DNA from: Clostridiales bacterium
GTDB taxonomy: Bacteria; Bacillota; Clostridia; Lachnospirales; Anaerotignaceae
Reading direction: 5' to 3'
Assembly: GCA_021202325.1 (NCBI GenBank)
Contig: JAJQDF010000084.1
Coordinates: 1-13,928 of the forward strand
DNA length: 13,928 bases
Below the pieces are notes generated by a model. The model saw only the letters and a program-made list of their open reading frames with translations. It was not told the DNA's origin and did not search any database. Position numbers and translations under genes: made by a program. Below are positions 6,983 to 13,928 of this stretch, piece by piece (position 1 is the first letter of the stretch; each line of letters begins with the position of its first letter).

Positions 6983-8275
6983 ATGAAAAAACATAAACTT
7001 ATGTCTTTGACAGCATTGATGCTTTGCGCAGCCCTTGCCGCGCCGGCATATGCGGCACAGACAACCCGTGTAGTGGTTACTAAAAACGGAGTACAGGGTT
7101 CTACCCTTACAATTAAAGAGCCATTGACCAGTATTTCATGGGATGAGCTTGATAATCTCATAAGAGAAGGCTCACTCAACGTATTGGCACTGGAGGAAAC
7201 AATAAAAAGTATAGATGCCATTGATTACAACCAGATGAAAAACGATATACTCAAAGTAATGATAGAGGTAAACAACGCCAAAAGCTCAATAAATTCGGTA
7301 AAAACCTATTTAAACGCACTTGGAGAATCTGCTTCTGAGGCTGACTACGCTCTCTATTCAATGTCGTCTTCAACAATCATATCATCACTGGACAACTCAT
7401 ATGATTCCCTTAAGGAAACCTACGACAGCATTAAGGACGGCTCAATGGAGGACGACAACGACGACGTTATCCGTCAGCTTGAGGATGCCATAACCCAGAT
7501 TGTAATAGCCGGCGAAACACTCTATTTAAGCATACTGACAATGGAGGACTCCATGGAGGATGCCTACAGGGGAATTTCCCAGCTGGATATGAATATCCAG
7601 GAGGTTAAGCTCCGCCAGCAGCTCGGCCAGGTAACGGAACAGGATGTTATGCAGCTTGAAAACACAAGAAGATCAACCGAAGATCAGATCGAAATACTCG
7701 ATATGACAATAAAGACATATAAATCTCAGCTCCAGGCACTTATAGGCGAGGAGCCCACAGGCGAAATCGAGCTTGAGGAACCCCCGGAGGTTACAGAAGC
7801 TGACATAGTAGGCATAGACTATGACGAAGACCTTGCCTCGGCAAAGGCCGCCAGCTGGACAATGCGTGAAGCAAAAATATCCACCAACAATGCCGGCGAC
7901 GACTGGTACGATGTGCAGGATGAATATGAGGACTGGGAATATGAATACGAGGTCGGCGAGCATACATGGAATTCCGCCCACCTCAGCTACGATGCCACAG
8001 AGCAGTCCTTTGAGCTGTCATTCAAAAATCTTTATAATACCTTAATACAGAAGCAGCTTGTAATTGCAAGCTATGAGAAAACCGTAGAGTACTACGAGAA
8101 GCAGCTTGAAATAACAGAGCTTAAGCTTGACCTTGGTATGGTCGGCTATATGGACTATATAGATGCATTGAACGATAAAACCTCCGCCGAGTCTGATCTT
8201 AACAGCGCAAAGCGTGAACTTCTTATCGCTTATAACAATTATGAAAACGCCGCCATGTACGGCATAGTTGATTAA
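6983..8275 (+). CDS. TolC-family outer-membrane-efflux-like protein
   Basis: A 430-residue exported protein related to the TolC/OEP family, the channel component of tripartite efflux pumps. A signal peptide covers residues 1-24/25 (Lys-rich start, hydrophobic core, AYA-A cleavage). The mature part is acidic and mostly helical, with long coiled-coil stretches. Two OEP-like repeats are visible. One is around 207-255 (LRQQLGQVTEQDVMQLEN, ending in LIGEE) and one around 363-426 (LKLDLGMVGYMDYIDALN, ending in NYENAAMYG). A Trp/Tyr/Asp/Glu-rich segment lies near 306-330. AGGAGG sits six bases before the ATG. It is the first gene of a three-gene efflux set, 18 bp before the adaptor. In an organism with one membrane it cannot be a classical outer-membrane channel, so its exact role is uncertain. 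Confidence 0.85.
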   Translation: MKKHKLMSLTALMLCAALAAPAYAAQTTRVVVTKNGVQGSTLTIKEPLTSISWDELDNLIREGSLNVLALEETIKSIDAIDYNQMKNDILKVMIEVNNAKSSINSVKTYLNALGESASEADYALYSMSSSTIISSLDNSYDSLKETYDSIKDGSMEDDNDDVIRQLEDAITQIVIAGETLYLSILTMEDSMEDAYRGISQLDMNIQEVKLRQQLGQVTEQDVMQLENTRRSTEDQIEILDMTIKTYKSQLQALIGEEPTGEIELEEPPEVTEADIVGIDYDEDLASAKAASWTMREAKISTNNAGDDWYDVQDEYEDWEYEYEVGEHTWNSAHLSYDATEQSFELSFKNLYNTLIQKQLVIASYEKTVEYYEKQLEITELKLDLGMVGYMDYIDALNDKTSAESDLNSAKRELLIAYNNYENAAMYGIVD

Positions 8276-8293
8276 AGGAGGCAAAATACAGAA

Positions 8294-9493
8294 ATGAAAA
8301 GACGAATACTGGCATTTACTTTATGTGCCGTTTGTGCCCTCTCTCTTTCGGCCTGCAGTCAGGACACAGCAGAGGTTATGGACCCAACGGTAACCGTTGA
8401 GAGCGAAATAGTATCCACAGGATCCCTCTCTTCAGACAGCTCATACATAGGAACGATTTCTTCCGACGGCTATGCTACGGTAGTATCTATGGTTTCGGGA
8501 AATGTTGAATCCATTCCCGTAAGCGTAGGCGACACGGTTTCTGCCGGACAGCTTCTCTGCTCCATAGACGACGATTCCGCCCAGATAACATACAAAAGCG
8601 CCCAGGCCGGATATTCCAGCGCTTCAAGCAGCTACGACAGCGCAGTTTCGGGCTACGGCGGCGATGACCTTACAGTAATACAGGAGCAGGTAAAAACTGC
8701 TGAACAGAACTATGAAAACACATTGGCTCTCCAAGGAATAGGAGCGGCCTCACAAACAGAGGTTGATTCGGCATACCAGACAATGATTTCTGCTCAGGCT
8801 TCCCTTGAATCGGCAAAGGCTTCACTCGAGTCAGCTAAAGCCAGTGTAGAAACAGCTGCTGCCAGTGTTGATTCTGCCGCATATCAGCTTTCACTCTACA
8901 GACTTACATCGCCCATAAGCGGCATTGTTGAAGAGATAAATGTTTCTGAAAATCAGTTTGCTTCATCCGGAACCCTTGCCTTCATAATTTCAAATGCTGA
9001 GGATAAGACAGTTACATTCTATGTTTCCGATGAGGTATGCCAGGTTCTTACACAGGGACAGGATGTAAGCGTAACATACAGAGGCGAAACATACAGCGGA
9101 ACAATATCTGAAATAGGAACAATGGTTGACACCACAACAGGACTTTTCAAAATAAAGGCCGTTATTGAGGATGCCGACGAGCTTCCCGACGGACTTTCCG
9201 TTGAGATTTCAACAAAATCCCATGAAGCCAACAACGTATGCATTATTCCCTGCGACGCCCTTTACTTCAATGGCGGCGACTCATATGTATATGTAATAGA
9301 GGACGGCGTTGCCGTTAAGACTCCCGTAACCCTCAGCCTTTACACAGCCGAATATGCAGCCATAACCGATGGCCTTTCAGCCGGTGATGAGGTAATAACC
9401 ACATGGTCGGCAACTCTTTCCGACGGCACTCCTGTCCGCCTTGGCAGCGATGTAGATGAGGCCGAAAGCGAAGCTGAAGAAGCTGCTGAATAA
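8294..9493 (+). CDS. RND efflux adaptor (HlyD/MFP family) lipoprotein
   Basis: A 399-residue membrane-fusion-type adaptor that would link the RND permease to the TolC-like protein outside the membrane. The signal sequence ends in the lipobox LSAC, with lipidated Cys at 21. Half of a lipoyl/biotinyl-like domain covers ~50-92 (VSGNVESIPVSVGDTVSAGQ). A coiled-coil hairpin covers ~95-200, including four exact-length heptads at 169-196 (ASLESAK and variants). The second lipoyl half begins at LTSPISG (~204-210), and a beta barrel and membrane-proximal domain follow to ~380. An acidic Glu/Ala-rich tail ends the protein. AAAGGAGG overlaps the stop codon of the TolC gene, twelve bases before the ATG. 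The gap to the permease gene is 15 bp, so the three genes form one operon. Confidence 0.93.
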   Translation: MKRRILAFTLCAVCALSLSACSQDTAEVMDPTVTVESEIVSTGSLSSDSSYIGTISSDGYATVVSMVSGNVESIPVSVGDTVSAGQLLCSIDDDSAQITYKSAQAGYSSASSSYDSAVSGYGGDDLTVIQEQVKTAEQNYENTLALQGIGAASQTEVDSAYQTMISAQASLESAKASLESAKASVETAAASVDSAAYQLSLYRLTSPISGIVEEINVSENQFASSGTLAFIISNAEDKTVTFYVSDEVCQVLTQGQDVSVTYRGETYSGTISEIGTMVDTTTGLFKIKAVIEDADELPDGLSVEISTKSHEANNVCIIPCDALYFNGGDSYVYVIEDGVAVKTPVTLSLYTAEYAAITDGLSAGDEVITTWSATLSDGTPVRLGSDVDEAESEAEEAAE

Positions 9494-9508
9494 AGGGAGG
9501 TCTAGGGA

Positions 9509-12500
9509 ATGGATTTTATAAAAACAATTCTGAGACAGCCCATGAGGGTATTCCTTATCGTTTTGGCAATATGTATATTCGGAATATCTTCCCTCACGGG
9601 CATGGATTTGGAATATATGCCTGACATGAGCATGCCCATGGAGCTGGTTCTCATATACTGGCCCGGTGCGGATGCCGACAGTATAGAGCGTCTTGTAACC
9701 GAAGATGTTGAGGATGAATGCGAAACGTTAAGCGGCGTAAACACAGTAGTATCTTCTACATCTGACAACTACACAATGATTCAGCTCATATATGACTATG
9801 AAACCGATTTGGACGAAGCCTATTCAGATCTTAGATCTGCGATGGATACGCTTGCTCTTAGTTTCCCCGATGATGTAGAGGATCCCGTCATTATGGAAAT
9901 AGACATGGATGCCATGTCCACAATGATTGTTTCAGTCTCTTCGGATTCAAGCACCGATATACAGAGCTATTTAAATGATAATGTAGTTCCTGCTCTTGAG
10001 TCTTTAACAGGCGTTGCACAGGTTACACTTACCGGTGCCGGCGATGAATATGTTCGTCTTGTAGTTGATGAATCTAAGCTGGAGCAGTACGGTCTCACAT
10101 TTGCTTCCATAGGCTCGGCCATAACATATGCCGATTATGATATGCCTGTAGGAGATGTAACATTAGGTTCACAGGATTTGGCGCTCACTGCCGACGGCAA
10201 TATTGATATTTCAGCCAACTGGGATATATTGGATGTTCCCATTGAGACATCCAGCGGTCAAATAATAAAGGTTAGAGATGTGCTTATCGACTACGGCCTT
10301 TACACCGAAACATCGGACAGCATAAGCAGATACAACGGAAACGGCAGCATAATGCTTTCAATATCTAAAAACAGCACAGCTTCAACGGTTTCTGTCTGCA
10401 ATGCCATTGAGGAAGTTTTTGACGAATATACCGGAGTTGAAGGACTGTCATTCAGGACAATATATTCTGAGGGAGACAGCGTAATAGATTCAATCGTACA
10501 AGTAGTTCAGACACTTGCTATAGGTGTTGTACTGACAATGGTCATACTGTTCCTTTTCTTCGGTGACTTAAGAGCAAGTATAATCGTTGGCTGCAGTATG
10601 CCCCTTTCAATACTGTTGGCTGTTATATTCCTTAGCTTCCTTGGTTACGATTTCGACATGATAACCGGTGTAGCCTTAATTATAGCCATAGGTATGATAG
10701 TTGATAACTCCATAGTTGTTATCGAGAGCTGTATGCGAGCCCAGGAAAAGGGACTTTCGTTCTTTGATGCTGCCGCATCCGGCACCAGGGAGGTTATATT
10801 TTCAATATTCGCCTCAACTCTTACAACGATTGTCGTATATATATCCCTTGGCATGTCATCAGGTATGTTCGGTCAGATAGCTACTCCTCTCTGCTGGACA
10901 ATCGTACTTACAATGACCTCATCATTTATATGCGCAGTTATAATTGTGCCTTTGCTTTTCTCAAGGATAAAGCCTGTGGCAAAGGAAGATCTGCCTATAA
11001 ACAAGGTTTTGGCAAAAATACAGTCATTCTACAGAAGGGCTATGCCTAAGCTTCTCAGACATCCGGGATATACGGTTCTGATTGCCTTCGCAACATTGAT
11101 TGTCGCATTAATACTTGTGGCAAATATCAATTTCGATACATATCCCACAAGTTATGACGGAAGTATTACAATTTCAGCTGATTTCCGTTCAGGAACTAAG
11201 CTTGAGGTAATAGATGAAAGCATACAGGAAATTGAACAGGCTCTTTTGGCCGATGAAAACTTTGAAGATATAACATTAAGTATATCCGATAACAACGCTT
11301 CATTTACGGCATATGCCGTTGACGGCTGCGACAGAAGCAGTGAAGAAGCCGTTGAAGAATATATAAAAAAATTTGGTTCAAGCGAAAACATGGAGCTTAC
11401 AGCCAGTCCCACCGGTAAAAACAACATAGGAATATCCACTTCAAGCGGAACAACAAGCGTTACCCTTATGAGCGACGACCTTGATACCCTTGAGGAAGGC
11501 GCAGCACTTGTTGAAGAAGTAATGTCTCAGGTTCCCGGTGTTATAAAGGTTCATAATGATTTCAATCAGACAAGAACAACCGGACGTATAATTATAGACG
11601 GTCAAAAGGCTCTGGCAATGGGTACAAATCAGTCCCTTGTAGCCCAGCAGATATATGCTCTCTTGAATGGCTCAACAGTCGCAACCATCGATTATGAGGA
11701 CAAGGATACGGAATATGACGTTATCCTTGAGTATCCCGAGGGCAAATACGATGATCTTATAGCACTTATGTCGCATCCTATTTCTTCAACAACAGGCGGA
11801 CAGATAATGCTTAATGACATTGTAACAATAGAGTATGATGATACCCTTCCCACAATATCAAGGCAGGACGGTTCATTTACAACAACAATAAGCGCCTATG
11901 CCCTTGAGCAATATAAATACGATGTTGACAATGAGATTAACGAATTGGTTTCTGAAATAGACTTCCCTGAGGGAGTAGGAATCGGACAGAGCGCCCTGGA
12001 GAAAATGGCAGGTACAGAGACCAGCAACATGGCAACTGCACTTTTCACAGGTATATTCCTTGTATTCCTTGTTATGGCACTCCAGTTCAACTCTCCGAGA
12101 CTGTCATTGATGGTAATGATGTGCATACCCCTTGCTCTTGTCGGATCATTCGGACTTGTGTTCATTTCAGGCGAAACAATGAGTATGGTTGCTGTCATGG
12201 GCTTCCTGATGCTCTTTGGTATAGTTGTTAATAACGGTATACTTCTTATCGACGCCATTGGTGAGGGAAGAAAGACAATGCCCCTTGAGGATGCACTGGT
12301 CAGCTCCGGTGTAACAAGACTTCGTCCTATCCTGATGACAACATTGACAACAATATTCTCAATGCTGCCCATGATATTAAGAAATAGCAGCGGCATGGCA
12401 ATGATGACTCAAATGGCATATGTAATTATCGGAGGATTGTTTGCTTCCACAATACTTACAATGTTCGTAATGTCGCCCTTCTATCTGCTGATGAGACGTG

Positions 12501-12622
12501 AAAACGTGGACGGAACAAAGAAGCCTCCTCTCTTAGGCAGAAACAAGGATAACGATAAAAAAGAGAAGAAAGAGAAAAAAGAAAGAAAACACAAAAAAGG
12601 TAAAGATACAGTTGAAGAATAA
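9509..12622 (+). CDS. RND-family efflux permease
   Basis: A 1037-residue proton-driven transporter of the resistance-nodulation-division superfamily, in the cytoplasmic membrane. The layout is typical: TM1 (~11-30), a large external loop (~32-330), TM2-6, TM7 (~532-552), a second loop (~553-855) and TM8-12 to ~994. The TM4 motif GMIVDNSIVVIES (395-407) keeps D399, equivalent to the first Asp of the AcrB pair, while the second is N400. The matching second-half motif is GIVVNNGILLID (904-915). The length is normal. The last ~42 residues form a highly charged Lys/Glu tail in the cytoplasm. GGGAGG precedes the ATG. The substrate cannot be read from the sequence; drugs, lipids or antimicrobial peptides are all possible. 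The two-component system upstream suggests induction by envelope stress. Confidence 0.95.
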   Translation: MDFIKTILRQPMRVFLIVLAICIFGISSLTGMDLEYMPDMSMPMELVLIYWPGADADSIERLVTEDVEDECETLSGVNTVVSSTSDNYTMIQLIYDYETDLDEAYSDLRSAMDTLALSFPDDVEDPVIMEIDMDAMSTMIVSVSSDSSTDIQSYLNDNVVPALESLTGVAQVTLTGAGDEYVRLVVDESKLEQYGLTFASIGSAITYADYDMPVGDVTLGSQDLALTADGNIDISANWDILDVPIETSSGQIIKVRDVLIDYGLYTETSDSISRYNGNGSIMLSISKNSTASTVSVCNAIEEVFDEYTGVEGLSFRTIYSEGDSVIDSIVQVVQTLAIGVVLTMVILFLFFGDLRASIIVGCSMPLSILLAVIFLSFLGYDFDMITGVALIIAIGMIVDNSIVVIESCMRAQEKGLSFFDAAASGTREVIFSIFASTLTTIVVYISLGMSSGMFGQIATPLCWTIVLTMTSSFICAVIIVPLLFSRIKPVAKEDLPINKVLAKIQSFYRRAMPKLLRHPGYTVLIAFATLIVALILVANINFDTYPTSYDGSITISADFRSGTKLEVIDESIQEIEQALLADENFEDITLSISDNNASFTAYAVDGCDRSSEEAVEEYIKKFGSSENMELTASPTGKNNIGISTSSGTTSVTLMSDDLDTLEEGAALVEEVMSQVPGVIKVHNDFNQTRTTGRIIIDGQKALAMGTNQSLVAQQIYALLNGSTVATIDYEDKDTEYDVILEYPEGKYDDLIALMSHPISSTTGGQIMLNDIVTIEYDDTLPTISRQDGSFTTTISAYALEQYKYDVDNEINELVSEIDFPEGVGIGQSALEKMAGTETSNMATALFTGIFLVFLVMALQFNSPRLSLMVMMCIPLALVGSFGLVFISGETMSMVAVMGFLMLFGIVVNNGILLIDAIGEGRKTMPLEDALVSSGVTRLRPILMTTLTTIFSMLPMILRNSSGMAMMTQMAYVIIGGLFASTILTMFVMSPFYLLMRRENVDGTKKPPLLGRNKDNDKKEKKEKKERKHKKGKDTVEE

Positions 12623-12638
12623 TATAAGCCGTGCTGAC

Positions 12639-12653
12639 TTGCCTTTCAGGCAA
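12639..12653 (+). repeat. TTGCCT...AGGCAA stem, copy 1
   Basis: CTGACTTGCCT...AGGCAAT recurs 136 bases downstream at 12775-12791. The flanking bases (CTGAC before, TCA after) are also shared, and the copies differ mainly in the loop and lower stem. Confidence 0.5.
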
Positions 12654-12774
12654 TGTCAGCTGGTACTGAGGAAGTTCTTTCCGAAGTACCGTATATCTGC
12701 AATGTCGATGCATTGCATGGTTGGCGGTCAAGGTAATTAAAAATCCTATTTTTTTACCGCATATTTATACTGAC

Positions 12775-12791
12775 TTGCCTTCTTTAGGCAA
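12775..12791 (+). repeat. TTGCCT...AGGCAA stem, copy 2
   Basis: Diverged copy of the hairpin at 12639-12653, with a TCTTT loop instead of TTC. The stem is kept while the loop has changed, which suggests the structure is selected. Confidence 0.5.
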
Positions 12792-12918
12792 TATCAACTC
12801 TAGGCTGATAAAACCCTTTACAAATATCAGTCGGTGTGTGTGGCTTCGCTATCCAAAGCCACATATACACCACCCCAATTGTACTGCGGAAAACCCCTTC
12901 CCGCAGTACGCTCCCCCT

Positions 12919-12954
12919 AAAGAAGCTCCTGCCTAGGCAAGGGCTTCTTTTTTT
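12919..12954 (+). terminator. Strong rho-independent terminator of the efflux operon or RNA
   Basis: AAAGAAGC (12919-12926) pairs with GCTTCTTT (12943-12950), with further CCTGCC/GGCAAGG pairing inside, and the transcript then ends in an unbroken run of U residues (12948-12954). It lies about 300 bases after the RND stop codon. Confidence 0.85.
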
Positions 12955-12992
12955 GATTAATGCAATCTATATTTATCTTTTGTTTTATATGC

Positions 12993-13035
12993 AAAAAGCC
13001 CTTGACCGTACCATAGATACTGACAAGAGCCTTTT
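12993..13035 (-). terminator. Probable terminator for the HMA-protein gene
   Basis: On the minus strand, AAAAGGCTCTTG pairs with CAAGGGCTTTTT (12 pairs, two of them wobble), ending in five Ts. The plus strand also ends in TTTT, so it could work in both directions. It lies 27 bases past the stop of the leftward gene. Confidence 0.6.
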
Positions 13036-13061
13036 CCATCCTCATATAAACTTATCCGCTC

Positions 13062-13436
13062 TCACTTCACTGTCTGCACATCCGATGGCTCATAGCCTGC
13101 CTTTCTGATAATGTCCTTCAGCTCTTTGTCGTCTACAGGTGTCATCATATGTATGTCGGCGGTCTTTTTGCCGAGATCCACCTTGGCGTAGTAGCCCTCC
13201 TTGGAGTTGAAAGCATTCTCAACTCTGGCCGCACAGTTTTTGCAGGTCATTCCGCCAACATGTACTGTCTTTTCATAGGGATAGGAAGAAATGTCCTTGT
13301 TTTGGGGCTTAATCTTCTTGACAGTGTCTCCCCCTGCTCCGCAGCATCCGCTGGAAAGCTTCTTCATATAGCTTTTTACGGCAAATATCACTACTACGAT
13401 GAGTATTATTATAATAACTGCTGTTGCCGGTGTCAT
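13062..13436 (-). CDS. Membrane-anchored heavy-metal-associated (HMA) domain protein
   Basis: A 124-residue protein with two parts. Residues 5-20 form one transmembrane helix, followed by KKLSSGCCGAGG with C31 and C32, which resembles the FeoB-associated Cys-rich membrane protein family. Residues ~56-120 form an HMA domain with the metal-binding motif GMTCKNC (C65, C68), the fold used by copper chaperones and P-type ATPase N-termini. It probably binds Cu(I) or a similar soft metal at the membrane and hands it to a partner. GGAGGTGAT precedes the ATG at good spacing. It converges on the efflux operon and lies 74 bp past the flavodoxin gene, with a terminator between. The metal and partner are inferred only. 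Confidence 0.9.
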   Translation of the reverse strand: MTPATAVIIIILIVVVIFAVKSYMKKLSSGCCGAGGDTVKKIKPQNKDISSYPYEKTVHVGGMTCKNCAARVENAFNSKEGYYAKVDLGKKTADIHMMTPVDDKELKDIIRKAGYEPSDVQTVK

Positions 13437-13456
13437 AAATTATCACCTCCAAATTT

Positions 13457-13485
13457 AAAAATCCGCCCGGAATATATCCGGACGG
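13457..13485 (-). terminator. Terminator after flavodoxin gene
   Basis: On the minus strand, CCGTCCGG (13485-13478) pairs with CCGGGCGG (13470-13463) around a 7-nt loop, and ATTTTT follows. It lies 25 bases after the flavodoxin stop codon. Confidence 0.75.
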
Positions 13486-13489
13486 TATT

Positions 13490-13518
13490 AGTATACTCTA
13501 ACTTTAAGATTTAAGCAA
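13490..13518 (-). promoter_or_regulatory. Weak candidate promoter for the HMA-protein gene
   Basis: On the minus strand, TTGCTT (13518-13513) and TATACT (13495-13490) are 17 bases apart. The -10 is good and the -35 poor. Its transcript would start close to the flavodoxin terminator, so use is uncertain. Confidence 0.3.
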
Positions 13519-13928
13519 GTGCTTTTCCAATATTTTCGAGCTCAGCTGATGCAGCATCGTCAGGCGCTCCGCAGCAAATAACGCTGTCGCAAGCAAGTCT
13601 GATTCCGCTTGTTGAGCAATCATCTTCCCATGTTCTCATCCATTGTCCGTCTCCCCAGCCGAATGAACCGAAAAGAGCTACCTTCTTTCCTGCGATTGCG
13701 CCCTTTACCTCTGACCACATGGGCTCAAATTCGCTTTCCTCAAGCTGTTCATCTCCCATGGAAGGGCAACCGAATGCAATTGCATCAAACTCAGCGGCCT
13801 TTGCAGCTGAAAATTCTGAAGCTGTCATAACTGTTACATCTGCACCTGCGGCCTTTGCTCCGTCGGCAACCTTTCCTGCCATCATTTCTGTGTTTCCTGT
13901 GCCGCTCCAATATACTACTGCTGTTTTC
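13511..13928 (-). CDS. Flavodoxin, 5' end cut by window edge
   Basis: A short-chain FMN-binding electron carrier, cytosolic, which replaces or supplements ferredoxin in anaerobic metabolism. The visible 138 residues run from KTAVVYWSGTGNTE at the window edge to the stop at 13511. The phosphate-binding loop WSGTGNT, the FMN-contact segments FGCPSMGDEQLEESEF and LFGSFGWGDGQWMRTWEDD, and the ~140-residue length are all typical of clostridial flavodoxins. Only the first one to three residues and the ribosome binding site are missing. The internal ATG at 13885 is not the true start, because the FMN loop lies before it. A terminator follows, so the downstream HMA gene is probably a separate unit. 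Confidence 0.95.
   Translation of the reverse strand, partial: KTAVVYWSGTGNTEMMAGKVADGAKAAGADVTVMTASEFSAAKAAEFDAIAFGCPSMGDEQLEESEFEPMWSEVKGAIAGKKVALFGSFGWGDGQWMRTWEDDCSTSGIRLACDSVICCGAPDDAASAELENIGKALA

Larger units (their letters stand above)
12623..12954 (+). ncRNA. Nine-hairpin array: candidate noncoding RNA or structured 3' UTR
   Basis: Hairpins follow each other almost without gaps: 12633-12660 (12 bp with one bulged T), 12662-12690 (6 bp, tandem G-A/A-G mismatch, 4 bp), 12698-12717 (7 bp), 12724-12760 (GCGGT/ACCGC enclosing A/T pairs), 12771-12796 (a diverged copy of the first), 12803-12832 (8 bp), 12834-12868 (13 bp), 12881-12909 (9 bp) and the terminator 12919-12954. Three G-U pairs (12804/12831, 12838/12864, 12836/12866) would be mismatches in an RNA from the other strand, so the plus strand is favoured. 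No protein gene is credible here. I do not recognise the family. It may be the tail of the efflux transcript or an independent RNA. Confidence 0.45.

Noticed and set aside
8807-8890. Short tandem repeats in the adaptor gene
   Set aside because: They encode 7-residue coiled-coil heptads in the correct frame. This is ordinary for HlyD-type adaptors and is not a CRISPR or mobile repeat.
12721-13108. Short rightward reading frames in the gap after the RND gene
   Set aside because: They run through the hairpin array and the terminator, lack ribosome binding sites and show no recognisable protein.
13511-13885. Flavodoxin starting at the internal ATG
   Set aside because: The same frame continues to the window edge and encodes the FMN-binding loop upstream of that ATG.

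Overview
The window looks like chromosomal DNA from a low-to-mid GC Gram-positive anaerobe of the class Clostridia. The grounds are strong GGAGG-type ribosome binding sites, an AzlC/AzlD pair, a short clostridial-type flavodoxin, a FeoB-associated-type Cys-rich membrane protein, and an RND efflux operon with a lipoprotein adaptor. I cannot name a genus. There is no sign of a phage, plasmid, CRISPR array, tRNA, rRNA or intact insertion sequence.

Left part (94-3626, all leftward): a LysR-type regulator broken by an apparent single-base deletion, then a NadD-type nicotinate-nucleotide adenylyltransferase with an unrecognised ~175-residue N-terminal extension, then a PAS/AAA+/Fis sigma-54 activator. 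The last two are 24 bp apart and probably cotranscribed. The LysR gene is divergent from azlC-azlD (3762-4794, branched-chain amino-acid exporter type). The two promoters interlock in about 45 bp that carries three copies of TAATGT.

Middle (4795-5171): no gene. A ~135-nt block with three hairpins, one of them a long interrupted stem, lies between azlD and the next operon.

Right-centre (5172-12622, all rightward): an OmpR-family response regulator, a sensor kinase with almost no extracellular domain, a TolC-family protein, a lipoprotein adaptor and a 1037-residue RND permease. Together these form a self-regulated tripartite export system. The gap before the TolC gene holds TTTAAG-N5-TTTAAG just upstream of a possible promoter, a plausible operator for the response regulator. 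After the permease, nine hairpins follow nearly end to end for ~330 nt and close with a strong terminator. G-U pairs favour a plus-strand RNA, making this a candidate noncoding RNA or unusually structured 3' UTR.

Right end (13062-13928, leftward): a flavodoxin cut by the window edge, its terminator, and a small membrane-anchored heavy-metal-associated (HMA) protein that converges on the efflux operon, with a probable terminator between them.

The least explained parts are the hairpin array at 12633-12954, the structured block at 4810-4941, the NadD fusion, and a TolC-RND system in an apparently single-membrane organism.
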